From positions 234,843,379-234,907,378 of the forward strand of contig CM061062.1 in assembly GCA_030762895.1 (NCBI GenBank): 64,000 nt of DNA, read 5' to 3'. This document shows, one piece after another, positions 9,516-19,484 of this stretch. Numbering within the stretch: the first letter of the stretch is position 1; each line of letters opens with the position of its first letter. Source of the DNA: Sophora flavescens (taxonomy: Eukaryota; Streptophyta; Magnoliopsida; Fabales; Fabaceae). The position numbers were made by a program, and so were the translations under genes. A model generated the notes under the pieces. It was not told the origin of the DNA, ran no database searches, and saw nothing but the letters and a program-made list of their open reading frames with translations.

Positions 9516-12429
9516 CCGTCATCCCCCCTTTCTTAGGGACAACTTGGACCGGACTCACCCAAGGACTATCGGAGATTGGATAAATTATACCCGCATCCAA
9601 AAGCTTCACAACCTCCTTCCTGACAACTTCCTTCATGTTTGGGTTTAGTCTTCTTTGGGGCTGTCTAACCGGCTTGAAGTTTTCCTCCAAAAGAATTTTG
9701 TGCATACAGAATGAGGGACTTATCCCCTTCAAGTCAGACATAGACCACCCAATTGCAGATTTGTGGTCCCTAAGCACCCTTAACAGCTTCTCTTCCTCCA
9801 AAGAGTTTAATCCGCTACTAATGATCACCGGGAACAAAGAATTCACCCCAAGGAAAGCATAATGGAGATGAGATGGAAGTTCTTTCAACTCTAGCACAGG
9901 TGGTTCACCCTTGTCTTCAATCCGCACATCCTCCACCACTTTGTCTTCATCAGTATTCAAAACTAGACAAGCCTCAAGTGATTTAACCCTGAACTCAACT
10001 TCTTCCTCACATACCTCTTCTTTTTCATTCTCAACCATAAGAGCCGCTTCCATTGAATCTTCAAAAGTTTGTTGCACACTCTTGTCTGTTAATGAATCAA
10101 CAAGGTCCACACTCATACATGTGTCTTTGTCGCTTGGGTGTCTCATTGCTTCAAACACTTTGAAGGTGAACTTTTCATCTTGGACTCTAAGCACCAACTC
10201 CCCTTGATTGACATCGATCAAAGCTCTACCCATGGCTAGGAATGGTCTTCCAAGAATCAATGGAGTCTCACTATCTTCAGCTATATCCAACACCACAAAA
10301 TCTATCGGAAAGATGAATTTGTCTACTTTAACCAATAAGTCCTCCACTACGCCATAAGGATACGTAATGGAACGATCCGCCAATTGGAGAGAAATCCCGG
10401 TTGGCTTGACTTCACCAATTCCCAGCTTCTTGAAAATGGAGAGAGGCATAAGGTTGATACTTGCACCAAGATCCCACAAGGCTCTTCCAATGTTCAGATG
10501 ACCAATAGTACATGGGATAGTAAAGCTACCCGGATCCTTCATCTTCACCGTTAACTTCCTTTTGAGTATGACACTGCATTCTTCAGTGAGCATGACCGTC
10601 TCCTCCTTCCACCTCCTCTTGTTAGTAAGAATCTCCTTCATAAACTTGGCATAGGAAGGCATTTGTTGAAGGGCTTCGGCAAAAGGAATGTTAATTTGCA
10701 ACTTTTTAAACACATCCAAGAACTTAGAGAATTGTTGATCCCTTGCCTCCTTCTTCAACCTTTGAGGATAGGGTATCTTGAAATACGGTGGCAACTCCTT
10801 AGGATTGTCAACTTCTTCAAGAATTTGCTTCTTAGTCTTCTTTCTTGTAAACTCTTCATCAACCAGTTTTTCCCTCTGTGGCTTTTCAGCTTCAACAACA
10901 ATAGGACTAGAGGTAGTGGCTTGGGAAGTCTCGGGTTCTTCATTGGTTGCATCTTCAACGGTCACCTCATCAATTCCCTCACCAATTGTCTTTTCTTCTC
11001 TCTCTTTTTCATGTGGGACTAACACTTTCTCGCTTCTTGTAGTAATTGCCTTGCAATCCTCCCTTGGATTCTTCTCGGTATCTCCCGGCAATTGTCCTTG
11101 AGGTCTCTCCGTCATTTGCTTTGCCAATTGGCCTATTTGGTGTTCTAGATTCTTGATTGAGGCATTTTGATTCTTCATATTATCTTGAGTTGCTTGCATG
11201 AATTGGGCTAGAATATTCTCCAATTTGCTTGAACTCTCTTGAGAAGGCTTTGCTTGAGAACTTGAGCCTTGCCCTTGTCTCCAACCGAAGTTAGGATGGC
11301 TACGCCACCCCGGATTGTAATTGTTAGAGAAAGGATCATTCTTAGGCCCTTGGTTTCCCATGTAATTCACTTCTTCTTGACCAGAACTTCCAACCACATT
11401 AATCTCACAATTGCAATTTGCATGGTTGCCTCCACAGAAATCACACACTGAGGCAGCTTGAACTTGGACCGCTTGTAATTGAGAATTCTGCAGCTGAACA
11501 GACCCTAATTGCTTGGTAAGAATGGCCATTTGCACCTTAAGAGCACCAATTTCATCAAGCTCCAAAACACCTCTCTTGACCAATGATCGAGAACTAGGCA
11601 TTTGATAATCATTATTAGCCATGGTTTCAATCAAGTCCTTTGCTTCATCGGGTTTCTTTTGGCTCAATGATCCACCTGCAGCCGCTTCAATCATACTTCT
11701 GGAATTTCGGTTGAGCCCATTGACAAAGGTTGCAACTTGATGCCATGTCTCCAACTCACGATTTGGGCAAGCGGTAAGCAACGATTTGAACCTCTCCCAG
11801 GCTTCATAAAGCGATTCACCATCCCTCTGTGCAAAAGCATTAATCTCCGATCTCAGCTTGATCATTCTTGATGGAGGGAAGAAACGCGATAAGAAATTGC
11901 TCACCAAATCATTCCAAGTGATGATGCTCCCATGAGGATGAGATTGAAGCCATGCCTTAGCTCTGTCCCTCAAAGAGAAAGGGAAAAGCCTTAAACGAAT
12001 AGCCTCATCGGAAGCTCCATTCATCTTGATGGTGTCACACAACTCAATGAATGTGCCAATGTGAGAATGAGGGTCTTCACTCTCCAAACCTCCAAACTGA
12101 TTTTGTTGCACAAGATTGAGAAATGATGCCTTGATTTCAAAATTGTTGCAAGCCACTGCAGGTCTAACGATTGGAGTTCCACATCTATCGACTCTAGGGG
12201 AAGTATAGTCCCCCATTTTCCTCCTTGGTGCATTGTCTTCCGCCATGGTGACAGTTGCTACTTCAACTTGTGGTTCTTGCACACTTGGTAACTCAGTTTG
12301 TGGTTCTTGTACTGTAGAGGATGCTTCTCCTCTGTTCTGTCTTGCCTTGGCTTCCTTTCTATTCCTTCTACAAAGTCTCTCGATCTCAGGGTCGAATTGA
12401 AGTTCACCTTGGTCGATTGTACCTCGCAT
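9502..12429 (-). CDS. gag: Element A gag, aspartic protease and start of reverse transcriptase
   Basis: I start at the ATG at 12429 (MRGTID); the open frame extends further upstream only with non-ATG codons. Of about 975 residues, the N-terminal third is the retrotransposon gag domain (RLRLFPFSLRDRAKAWL), forming virus-like particles in the cytoplasm. It is followed by a cysteine-rich knuckle (CDFCGGNHANCNC, near residue 330), a charged linker, and a retropepsin domain with the catalytic motif WDLGASINLMP and the LILGRPFLA motif. The end carries the first reverse transcriptase segment (SPWVSPVQVVPKKGG) before the frameshift near 9510 into pol. The frame is otherwise free of stops. This element probably supplied proteins to the related gag-only and ORF-only elements nearby, an inference from shared cis sequences. 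Confidence 0.9.
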   Translation of the reverse strand: MRGTIDQGELQFDPEIERLCRRNRKEAKARQNRGEASSTVQEPQTELPSVQEPQVEVATVTMAEDNAPRRKMGDYTSPRVDRCGTPIVRPAVACNNFEIKASFLNLVQQNQFGGLESEDPHSHIGTFIELCDTIKMNGASDEAIRLRLFPFSLRDRAKAWLQSHPHGSIITWNDLVSNFLSRFFPPSRMIKLRSEINAFAQRDGESLYEAWERFKSLLTACPNRELETWHQVATFVNGLNRNSRSMIEAAAGGSLSQKKPDEAKDLIETMANNDYQMPSSRSLVKRGVLELDEIGALKVQMAILTKQLGSVQLQNSQLQAVQVQAASVCDFCGGNHANCNCEINVVGSSGQEEVNYMGNQGPKNDPFSNNYNPGWRSHPNFGWRQGQGSSSQAKPSQESSSKLENILAQFMQATQDNMKNQNASIKNLEHQIGQLAKQMTERPQGQLPGDTEKNPREDCKAITTRSEKVLVPHEKEREEKTIGEGIDEVTVEDATNEEPETSQATTSSPIVVEAEKPQREKLVDEEFTRKKTKKQILEEVDNPKELPPYFKIPYPQRLKKEARDQQFSKFLDVFKKLQINIPFAEALQQMPSYAKFMKEILTNKRRWKEETVMLTEECSVILKRKLTVKMKDPGSFTIPCTIGHLNIGRALWDLGASINLMPLSIFKKLGIGEVKPTGISLQLADRSITYPYGVVEDLLVKVDKFIFPIDFVVLDIAEDSETPLILGRPFLAMGRALIDVNQGELVLRVQDEKFTFKVFEAMRHPSDKDTCMSVDLVDSLTDKSVQQTFEDSMEAALMVENEKEEVCEEEVEFRVKSLEACLVLNTDEDKVVEDVRIEDKGEPPVLELKELPSHLHYAFLGVNSLFPVIISSGLNSLEEEKLLRVLRDHKSAIGWSMSDLKGISPSFCMHKILLEENFKPVRQPQRRLNPNMKEVVRKEVVKLLDAGIIYPISDSPWVSPVQVVPKKGGMTVVAK

Positions 12430-12660
12430 ACAAGGAACAAACAGAGCAGAACAGAAAAACAGAAAAACAGCAGCAACGGAACAGCACGTACAAGCTAAGC
12501 AACAGATGGACAATTATGCAGCTTCAATGAAAATTGAAAAACAGAACAAAACAGAAAATACAACAAGAAAACAGAAAACAGAAAAGAAAGACAGCAGTAG
12601 GAAAACAATGAAAAATGCCTAAATTAGGAATCCCCTTTGGTACTCGTGATATTGGCACAC

Positions 12661-12681
12661 CGATCCTCGGTAACAACGCCA
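12661..12681 (-). other. Primer binding site of element A (tRNA-Asp type, degenerate)
   Basis: The minus strand reads TGGCGTTGTTACCGAGGATC six bases from the LTR end. It has several mismatches from the cleaner copies at 3619-3639 and 31361-31380, probably after insertion. Confidence 0.75.
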
Positions 12682-12687
12682 AAAACT

Positions 12688-14206
12688 TGACACGGACTCG
12701 GTAAGTGTACCGGGTCGTTGCAAGTAATAAAACGGTAAGAACCGGATATCGTTCTCAGGGATCGTGGACAAGTACCACTTTGCAAATTGGACTACTATCT
12801 AGGCGATCGTGTTTGGATGGAAAGTAGCTCTAACATGTAACGAAACAAACAAGAATAAAATGTTTTTGTTCTTTTAGGTATTTTATCAAACACCTAACAG
12901 GCAAACCGAGATGTGAAAAACAAATGGATAGAATTGTTAGGGTTAGACTAGGCTAATCCTCCCTTGGTTGCTATGAAATGGTAGATAACACAATTCTTAA
13001 TTCAATTATGACAATCAAATCTTCTCAATTACTCAAACCCTAATGTCTTAGGTGGAATGAGCCTAAAATCCCAAATTAAACCCTAATGTCTTAGGTGGAT
13101 TAACATGATAATTTGCATTAAGTGTCAAGATTCATAAGATTGCAAGCACCCCAAGACCTATGTCTAGGTTCATGAACTACTTGGCATTTGATTCATGAGC
13201 ATGCCTTAACATCAATCTTTCAATTGTCTATCAAAGCAACTAATCATTCCTAGGATGATCAAACCAAGGAAAGCATTAATCATGGAATCAAACACTCATA
13301 AAGAAATAGGAAATTGTATTACAACCACATCATGTTACAACTAAGTTCAGAAAAGCCATTATCTAACCCTAACAAGGGGGAGTTTAGCTACACATAATCA
13401 AAGAGAAAGCAAAAGAAAAGATACAGAGATGAAGGAAGAAAGGAACTCCACGGAAGGATGCACACAGCCACAACAGCAGAGAGTCTATTTTTAGGGTTTT
13501 CTGGATGCCTTTCTATTCTGCCCAGATTCGTATTTATAACTCGTGAGCACGTCACGGCCGTGATGGCCATCACGGCCAGGCCGTGACGGCTATCAAGGCC
13601 AGGCCGTGATGGGTTCTGTCCTGAGTGCCTCTTCACTTTTTGATTCATCACGGCCGTGATGCTCATCAAGGCTAGGCCGTGATCGCTTATGCCTTCACCA
13701 ATTGGTCTGCCACGGTCGTGAGGGACATCACGGCTAGGCCCTGATTGGTTCTGTCTGGCCCAACTAGCAGGTCACGGTCGTGATAGCCATCACGGCTAGG
13801 CCGTGATCAGTTTTGACTTTTGGGGGTCTGGCACAGCTGACAGGTCACGGCCGTGATAGCCATCACGGCTAGGCCGTGACAGATTCTGACTTTTGGCTTC
13901 TTTCTCTTCAGTTATTGCTCCATCACGGCCGTGATGGTCATCACGGCTATGCCATGATGGTCATCACGGCTAGGCCGTGATGGGCTCTGCTTGTCTCAAA
14001 TTCTTCTCTTTTCAGGCTCTATCTCCATCCAAGCTTCATCATGGCCAAATCTTGGGCATTTAATAATAAATTCCTGTAAAACAACAGACAAAACTGCCTC
14101 ACCTGTTCCAAGATAAAAACTAACCAAAATCAAACTAAAATTGCCTAACTATAAGAAAATGCATGCAGAAACGTACATGGAAAATGAGGTGAAATCACAC
14201 TCATCA
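12688..14206 (-). mobile_element. Element A, right (5') LTR
   Basis: 1519-base partner of 3646-5117 with the same TG...CA ends. The right flank TTTGA (14207-14211) matches 3179-3183, where the same B target sequence lies on the far side, so it is the probable target duplication, but the left copy is not adjacent to the LTR because of the A' fragment. Confidence 0.92.
13531..13990 (-). promoter_or_regulatory. U3 palindrome array and TATA box, right LTR of A
   Basis: TATAAATACG on the minus strand (13531-13539) lies just downstream of about nine dyads of the CACGGCCGTG class. Compared with the left LTR, two extra 23-base units are present, near 13588 and near 13950. Confidence 0.75.
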
Positions 14207-15440
14207 TTTGAGTTTCAACAAAATTTTCCAAAAGAGTCTCAAGTTTAGACTTTTGAACCTGAGGATACCCCAATGCGGGTTTCCTATTACCTTGACCTTC
14301 CTGGAATTCGTGGTTCAACGTGTTGTTGTAGTTCCCGTAGGATTGATAAGGATTATTCTTCCTCACTTGGTTGTAAGGATTTGGGGGAACATAATTTGGC
14401 AACTTCGGGTTCGTGTCATAGAAATTGTGACAAGAGTTCACTTGTTCCCCCGAAGCACTGGATCCAGGAGCAATACCATGTGGGCACTCCATTATGTCAT
14501 GTCCCTGCATTCCACAAATCTCACAAACAACATTAGTAGCACCTATTGAACTCACATTAGCCTTTTCAAGCTTATCAAAGCGTTTATTCAATGAGTCAAA
14601 TTGAGACATAATTAAATCATTACTATTCATTTCAAACTTACCCCCTGAAAGCTTTTTCTAGTTATTACCTCTTTCCGAACCCCCTTGGTAATAGTTGGTG
14701 TCTACGTTTTCAATGATATTGAATGCTTCAGTTAGTGGTCTATTCATAAAGGCTCCACCAGCTGTGGAGTCAAGTGACAAGTAATCCAATCCGTTGTTGA
14801 AGGTATGCACTAACAACCACCTCTCGAGCCCATGATTTTGGCAAGACTCTAGCAATCCTTTGTAACGATCCCAAGCTTCAGATAAGCATTCTCCATCCTT
14901 TTGGAAGAAGCCGGTGATCTGAGTTCGTAGGTAAGCAGTCTTGGATGGAGGGAAGAATTTTTCCACAAATGCTTGCTCCAATCGGTCCTAAGTTGACAAA
15001 GTATTAGCGGGCACTTGCTTCAACCAAGCTCTTGCCTTTCCAGTCAAAGAGGAGGGGAATAACCTCAAGCGAATAGCATCGATCGGGACACCTTGAATTC
15101 TTATTGCATCAGCGAACTCCAAGAATGTCTCCACATGATCAGTCGGGTCCTCCGAGGGTAATCCTCCAAATTGATGTTGCCTAATCATGCCAATTAACTG
15201 AGGCGGTATAATGTTGTTCTCCGCCTCAATTTCTAGCCTAGCAATCCCAGTTCGCAAGCCCCTAGCATCTGGGACTGCGTAGTGCTTTAGTGGTTTGGTA
15301 TCCGGTAGATTCGTCATGAGTGGAATGAGAATCAACCTTTCTCTCGCTCTTTGTCTTTGTAGTCTCCCACGTCTATGAAAGGTCCTTTCGATCTCGGGGT
15401 CAACTTCAACAAGATTTCCAAGACTTTGGGATCTTCGCAT
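14207..15440 (-). pseudogene. gag: Element B gag, N-terminal part (decayed)
   Basis: The frame begins at the ATG at 15440 (MRRSQS). It encodes the gag domain (RLRLFPSSLTGKARAWLK), is stopped by a Trp-to-stop change near 14994 and another stop near 14656, and continues to a CCHC zinc knuckle (CEICGMQGHDIMEC, near 14520) and a Gln/Asn-rich linker. It is cut at 14207 by the LTR of element A and resumes at 3226 on the other side. Together with 2050-3226 it forms gag plus protease only. Closely similar to element C at 21360-23602. Confidence 0.85.
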
Positions 15441-15556
15441 AAAAGAGAAAAATACCTGCAAAGAGAGATAGATACTTTAGAAAAAGAAAAAGAAACAAAA
15501 GGAAATCTGTCCTGAAAAATCAATTTAAAAATTGAATTGAAATTCAAGAAAGCACA

Positions 15557-15575
15557 GTCCCTGGCTACGACGCCA
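15557..15575 (-). other. Primer binding site of element B
   Basis: The minus strand reads TGGCGTCGTAGCCAGGGAC, a mutated form of the tRNA-Asp site TGGCGCCGTTGCCGGGGAC, six bases from the LTR. Confidence 0.75.
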
Positions 15576-15581
15576 AAAACT

Positions 15582-16908
15582 TGATGGCGTGAATCTGCAA
15601 GTGAACGGCTTCTTCATCAAGTAATTAAAAGATCGAACCCACAGAGACCGTGATCTTAAATAACAATTAATTATTAAATTAATTAAACTAGACAAGAAAA
15701 AGATTTGGAAAAGATTTGGTTTTTGAAATAAGATTAACTAACAAATCAAGTATTTAAAACGCAATCAAATCAAATCTGGAGATTTCTAAATTAAAAGGGA
15801 TTTCCAGGAGTTGGGTTACCAACAAGACTGCTCATGTTACAAAATTGACTACCCCTCTTGTTAATTATCGAAATTTCTTTGAAGGTGAATTTATTCTAAA
15901 TAAGTTAATTTTCCCTCTCGAGATACAAGAACCGTGCCCAATTAAACCAAGCCCTACTCTCGTGGTAATTGTATTTAAATTGAACCCATTAAGATTCGTG
16001 ACAATTAAATGAACCCTTGAAGTACCGCTTCTAACTCTCGTGGTTTAAGTCCTAAGTTCAATCCCTATAGATCCAATACCTAAGTTCACCGCTAGGTTCA
16101 TCCTTAGAGTATCTATGACATGCAAATAAGTGTGCACCAAATTCACAAGTAATTCATTCAATAGGAATCAAATCGAAAGCAAATTGAAATTAATAAGAAG
16201 TAAAACGTCAATTCATCACATAAAACGAGTCTTAGGCATAGCCCCAATTCCTAGAAATAAAAACAACTACTCACGCATTGCCATATTCATAGCAACCTTG
16301 AATAATAAAAACATAAAAATCCTAAGAGAAGAGAAGAAATTGAGAAGAAGAGAAATCCTAATTTTTGCCTAAGGTAGCAGCCCAGAGCTGTCTATTTTCG
16401 AGCCCTGGAGTCCTATTTATAATGTAGGGTAACTTGAATTCCAAGCTGTTACAAAATCATATCAAATCAGCAATTAAATTTTCAGATATTGCGCGTCACG
16501 GTCGTGATGCCTGTCATGGCCAGGCCGTGACAGATTCTGTCTTGGAAAACTTGGCATTGGTTGGCCTGTCACAGCCGCGATGGCCATCATGGCCTGGCCG
16601 TGACAGGTTCTGACTTTTGCGTACTTTTCTTTTCAGCCTTGCTCGATCATGGCCGTGATGGCTGTCACGGCTAGGCTGTGATGGGCTCTGTTTTGCTCAT
16701 TTTTCTTGCTTTTCAAGCTCCATTTTCATGCAAGCTCCAACATAACTGATCCTGAGCATTTTAATCTTCAATTCTTGCACACAAACACCACAAAACCACC
16801 TTACCCGTTCCAAGGTAAAAACTAATAAAAGTCAAATTAAAAATGCCTAAACTACATGAAAATGCATGCAATATGATAAATGAATATGAAGTGAAATCAC
16901 ACTCATCA
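15582..16908 (-). mobile_element. Element B, right (5') LTR
   Basis: 1327-base LTR with plus-strand boundaries TGATGGCG ... CTCATCA. The inner end abuts the PBS and the outer end matches the piece at 1-178. The base run after it (CTATG) would be the target duplication, but the partner lies outside the window. Confidence 0.88.
16414..16690 (-). promoter_or_regulatory. U3 palindrome array and TATA box, LTR of B
   Basis: ATTATAAATAGG on the minus strand (16414-16423), with three dyad pairs upstream in sense (16493-16685): GTCACGGTCGTGA, CACAGCCGCGATGG and CATGGCCGTGATGG types. The dyads are more eroded than in A or E. Confidence 0.7.
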
Positions 16909-18049
16909 CTATGAAATTGTAGGCCGATTCACCAGTCACTAGATTTTTCAATACTTTTCACGAAGTCAAGTGCGCCAACTAGGATTTTAACCCGTGACAC
17001 ATGGAACTCATTGTACAAATACTTACTCACAGGAACTCTAGCCCGACGCATCGGTAACTAGATCCACTTATCTTTCAAAAACTTTCAAATACACATTTTT
17101 CGTTCCATGAAAATTCACATGAAAATCAAAATACAAGAATTTCTCCCAAGTTTCGTTGAAAGAATATTTCCGCTCTTTTCAAATCATTTTACAGGAAATC
17201 CATTTTCCTCTTAAATTCATTTTTTTGTGAACATCAAATCATTCAAAATCATTTTTAAAACATTTTGATTAAACAATAAAAAGTCTTAATAGAATTTTCT
17301 GCCATAAAGGTATTTCTTAAATGTTTTCATCTAAAACTTTTTTTTATGAACGATGTTATAATATTTTAGAGTTTTTCTTTCTCTTTTCTTCATTGAAGCC
17401 ATTTTCTTTTGAAAATAAATATAATACAACTTTTCACAATTTGTCCTCACTAATACTCATTTCTTAAGCATCATTCTAAAATCATCTTGGTTTTCTCAAA
17501 GTTGTCTTTTCTTTCTCAAGAATATAATTATGTCTCAATTTTTCTTATTATTCTTCCACTTATGAAAATTTAAAAGTCCTTAGAATTCTTTGTTTAGGAT
17601 TTTTACTGACTTTTTTTCTCATTATTCAAGCCATGACCCTTGTCATGCTTCTCAATCAACACAAGCCATGATCATTGTCATGCTTCTCAATCAACACAAT
17701 CCATACATAGTCACATGAATAAACATACATGGACAAGTATTTAAATGACAATTTCACCAATGATCAAACATCATTTTCAAACTATAACTCATCAACTCAA
17801 TTATCACAAGATTTTCACATTTAAATCACACATGACAACAAATAAAAGTATATGACTATCAAACTTCTCAGGTAAGCTCGCCTTACCTCTTGTATTACAC
17901 TTTCTCCTTGGTTTAGGTCTTGAAAAGTCTTTCCTTTTACTCAAACAAGGTCACCACAATCAAATTACAAAGTACCTTTCACAAGATCAACACAAAAAAA
18001 AAAAAAGCAACAAAACCCATTTTAGGTACCAAGAACCTAGGGTTCGGCC
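16909..18049 (-). mobile_element. Element F LTR, distal part
   Basis: Non-coding AT-rich DNA that continues across element D into 42314-43268: removing D and one copy of CGGCC joins GGGTTCGGCC to AAGAATAGAAATGG. The joined block ends with ...GGGTGTTACA at 43268, giving a minus-sense LTR of at least 2.1 kb. It contains a 35-base tandem duplication at 17628-17697 (GCCATGA...TGTCATGCTTCTCAATC) and a splice-donor-like dyad AGGTAAG...CTTACCT near 17871. No ORF is credible here. Confidence 0.55.
18045..18049. other. Target duplication of element D, left copy
   Basis: CGGCC directly precedes the D LTR start and recurs at 42309-42313 directly after the other end of D. An exact 5-base match across 24 kb proves that everything between is one insertion plus later nested ones. 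Confidence 0.9.
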
Positions 18050-18066
18050 TGTGACACCCTCTACCC
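18050..18066 (-). mobile_element. Element D left (3') LTR, segment 1
   Basis: TGTGACACCCTCTACCC is the outer tip of the D LTR, identical to 39886-39902. Element C was inserted right after it, and the LTR resumes at 25202. Confidence 0.9.
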
Positions 18067-19484
18067 TGATGTAAGATCCGGCAAGTGTACCGGATTCGTT
18101 GCCAAGTAATAAAAAGATCGATCCCACAGGGACCGTGATCTCAAACCACAACTAATTATTAAATCGATAAAACTGGACTGTATAAAAAAAATATTTTGAA
18201 AAGGTTTTGATTTTTGAAATAAGAATCAAGTAACAATCAAATTTAATATCACAATTAAACAAAACAGGAAGCAAATCAAAATGGGGATTTTCAAATTCAA
18301 AAGGAATTCCTAGGAATTGGGTTTCCAACAAGATTGCTTATGTTACTTAATTGACTACCCCTTGTTAATTATCTAAATTGCTTTGAAGGCGAATTTATCC
18401 TCAAATAGTCAATGCTCCATCTCGGGTTACAAAAACCGTGCCCAATTAAACCAACCCCTACTCTCGTGGTAGTTGAATTTAGATCGAACCCTTTAAGTTT
18501 TGTGACAATTCTTTAATCCTCGAAGGACGGCTTCTAACTCTCGTGATTTAAGTCCTAAGTCTGATTCTATAGATCCGATACCTAAGTTCACCGCTAGGTT
18601 CCTCCTTAGAATATCTACGACACGCAAATAAGTGGTCACCGAATTTACGAGTAATTAAAACAATAGAAATCAGATCTAAAGCAAAATCGAAATTAACAAA
18701 GGTAAAACATCAATTCACAACATAAATCAGATCTTGGGCATAGCCCTAATCCCTAGAAATAAAGCTACTACACAAGAATTGCCATGGTGATGACAAGCTT
18801 GGTTAACAAAAACATGTAATAAAAAATAAGAGAAGAGAAGAAGAAGAAGAAGAAGAGAGATCCTAAAAATTTGCCTAAGTGGTAGCAACGCAAAAGTCTG
18901 AGTCTCTGCCTGATTGCCATATTTATAGATTAGGGAAGTTTGAATCCCAATCAAACACAAATTCAGATCAAATCAGTTTCTTCATATCCAAATATTGCAC
19001 GTCATGGCCGTGATGGCCATCACAGCCAGGCCGTGACGGATTCTGCCTTGGCCGTTGCTTCACTGATTGGTCTGTCACAGTCGTGACCACCATCACGACT
19101 AGGTCGTGATCAGTTCTGCCTATGAGGGTCTGGTCCAGCTGACATGTCACGACCGTGATGGACATCACGGGCCGGCCGTGACCAATTCTAACTTTAGCCT
19201 TCTTTCTTTTCAGTTTTGCTCGATCATGGCCGTGATGGTCATCACGACTAGGCCGTGATGGGCTCTGTTTGGCTCATTTTCTTCACTTTTCAAGCTCCAT
19301 CTTCATGCAAGCTCCATCATGGTTGATCCTGAGCATTTAATCCTTAATTCCTGCAAAACAACACCACAAAACAGCCTTACCCGTTCCAAGGTAAAAACTA
19401 ACAAAAATCAAATTAAAAATGTCTAAACTATATGAAAATGCATGCAATATGATAAACAAATATGAGATGAAATCACACTCATCA
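18067..19484 (-). mobile_element. Element C, left (3') LTR
   Basis: 1418-base direct repeat of 23777-25196, bounded by TGATGTAAG and CTCATCA. The exact target duplication TACCC is at 18062-18066 and 25197-25201, which fixes element C as 18067-25196. The LTR is related to those of B and A but is a distinct sequence. Confidence 0.93.
18920..19262 (-). promoter_or_regulatory. U3 palindrome array and TATA box, left LTR of C
   Basis: CTATAAATATGG on the minus strand (18920-18929), with about seven dyads between 18999 and 19262. Some have decayed to CATGG or CACGACC forms, consistent with C-to-T change at methylated cytosines. Confidence 0.72.

Noticed and set aside
6993..12429. Element A as an Ogre-type (Tat) element
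   Set aside because: There is one RNase H only, no extra upstream ORF, and integrase and RNase H wording of the Athila type.
13551..13990. CRISPR-like array of regularly spaced repeats
   Set aside because: Repeats are palindromic, spacers are similar to each other and the context is a plant LTR.
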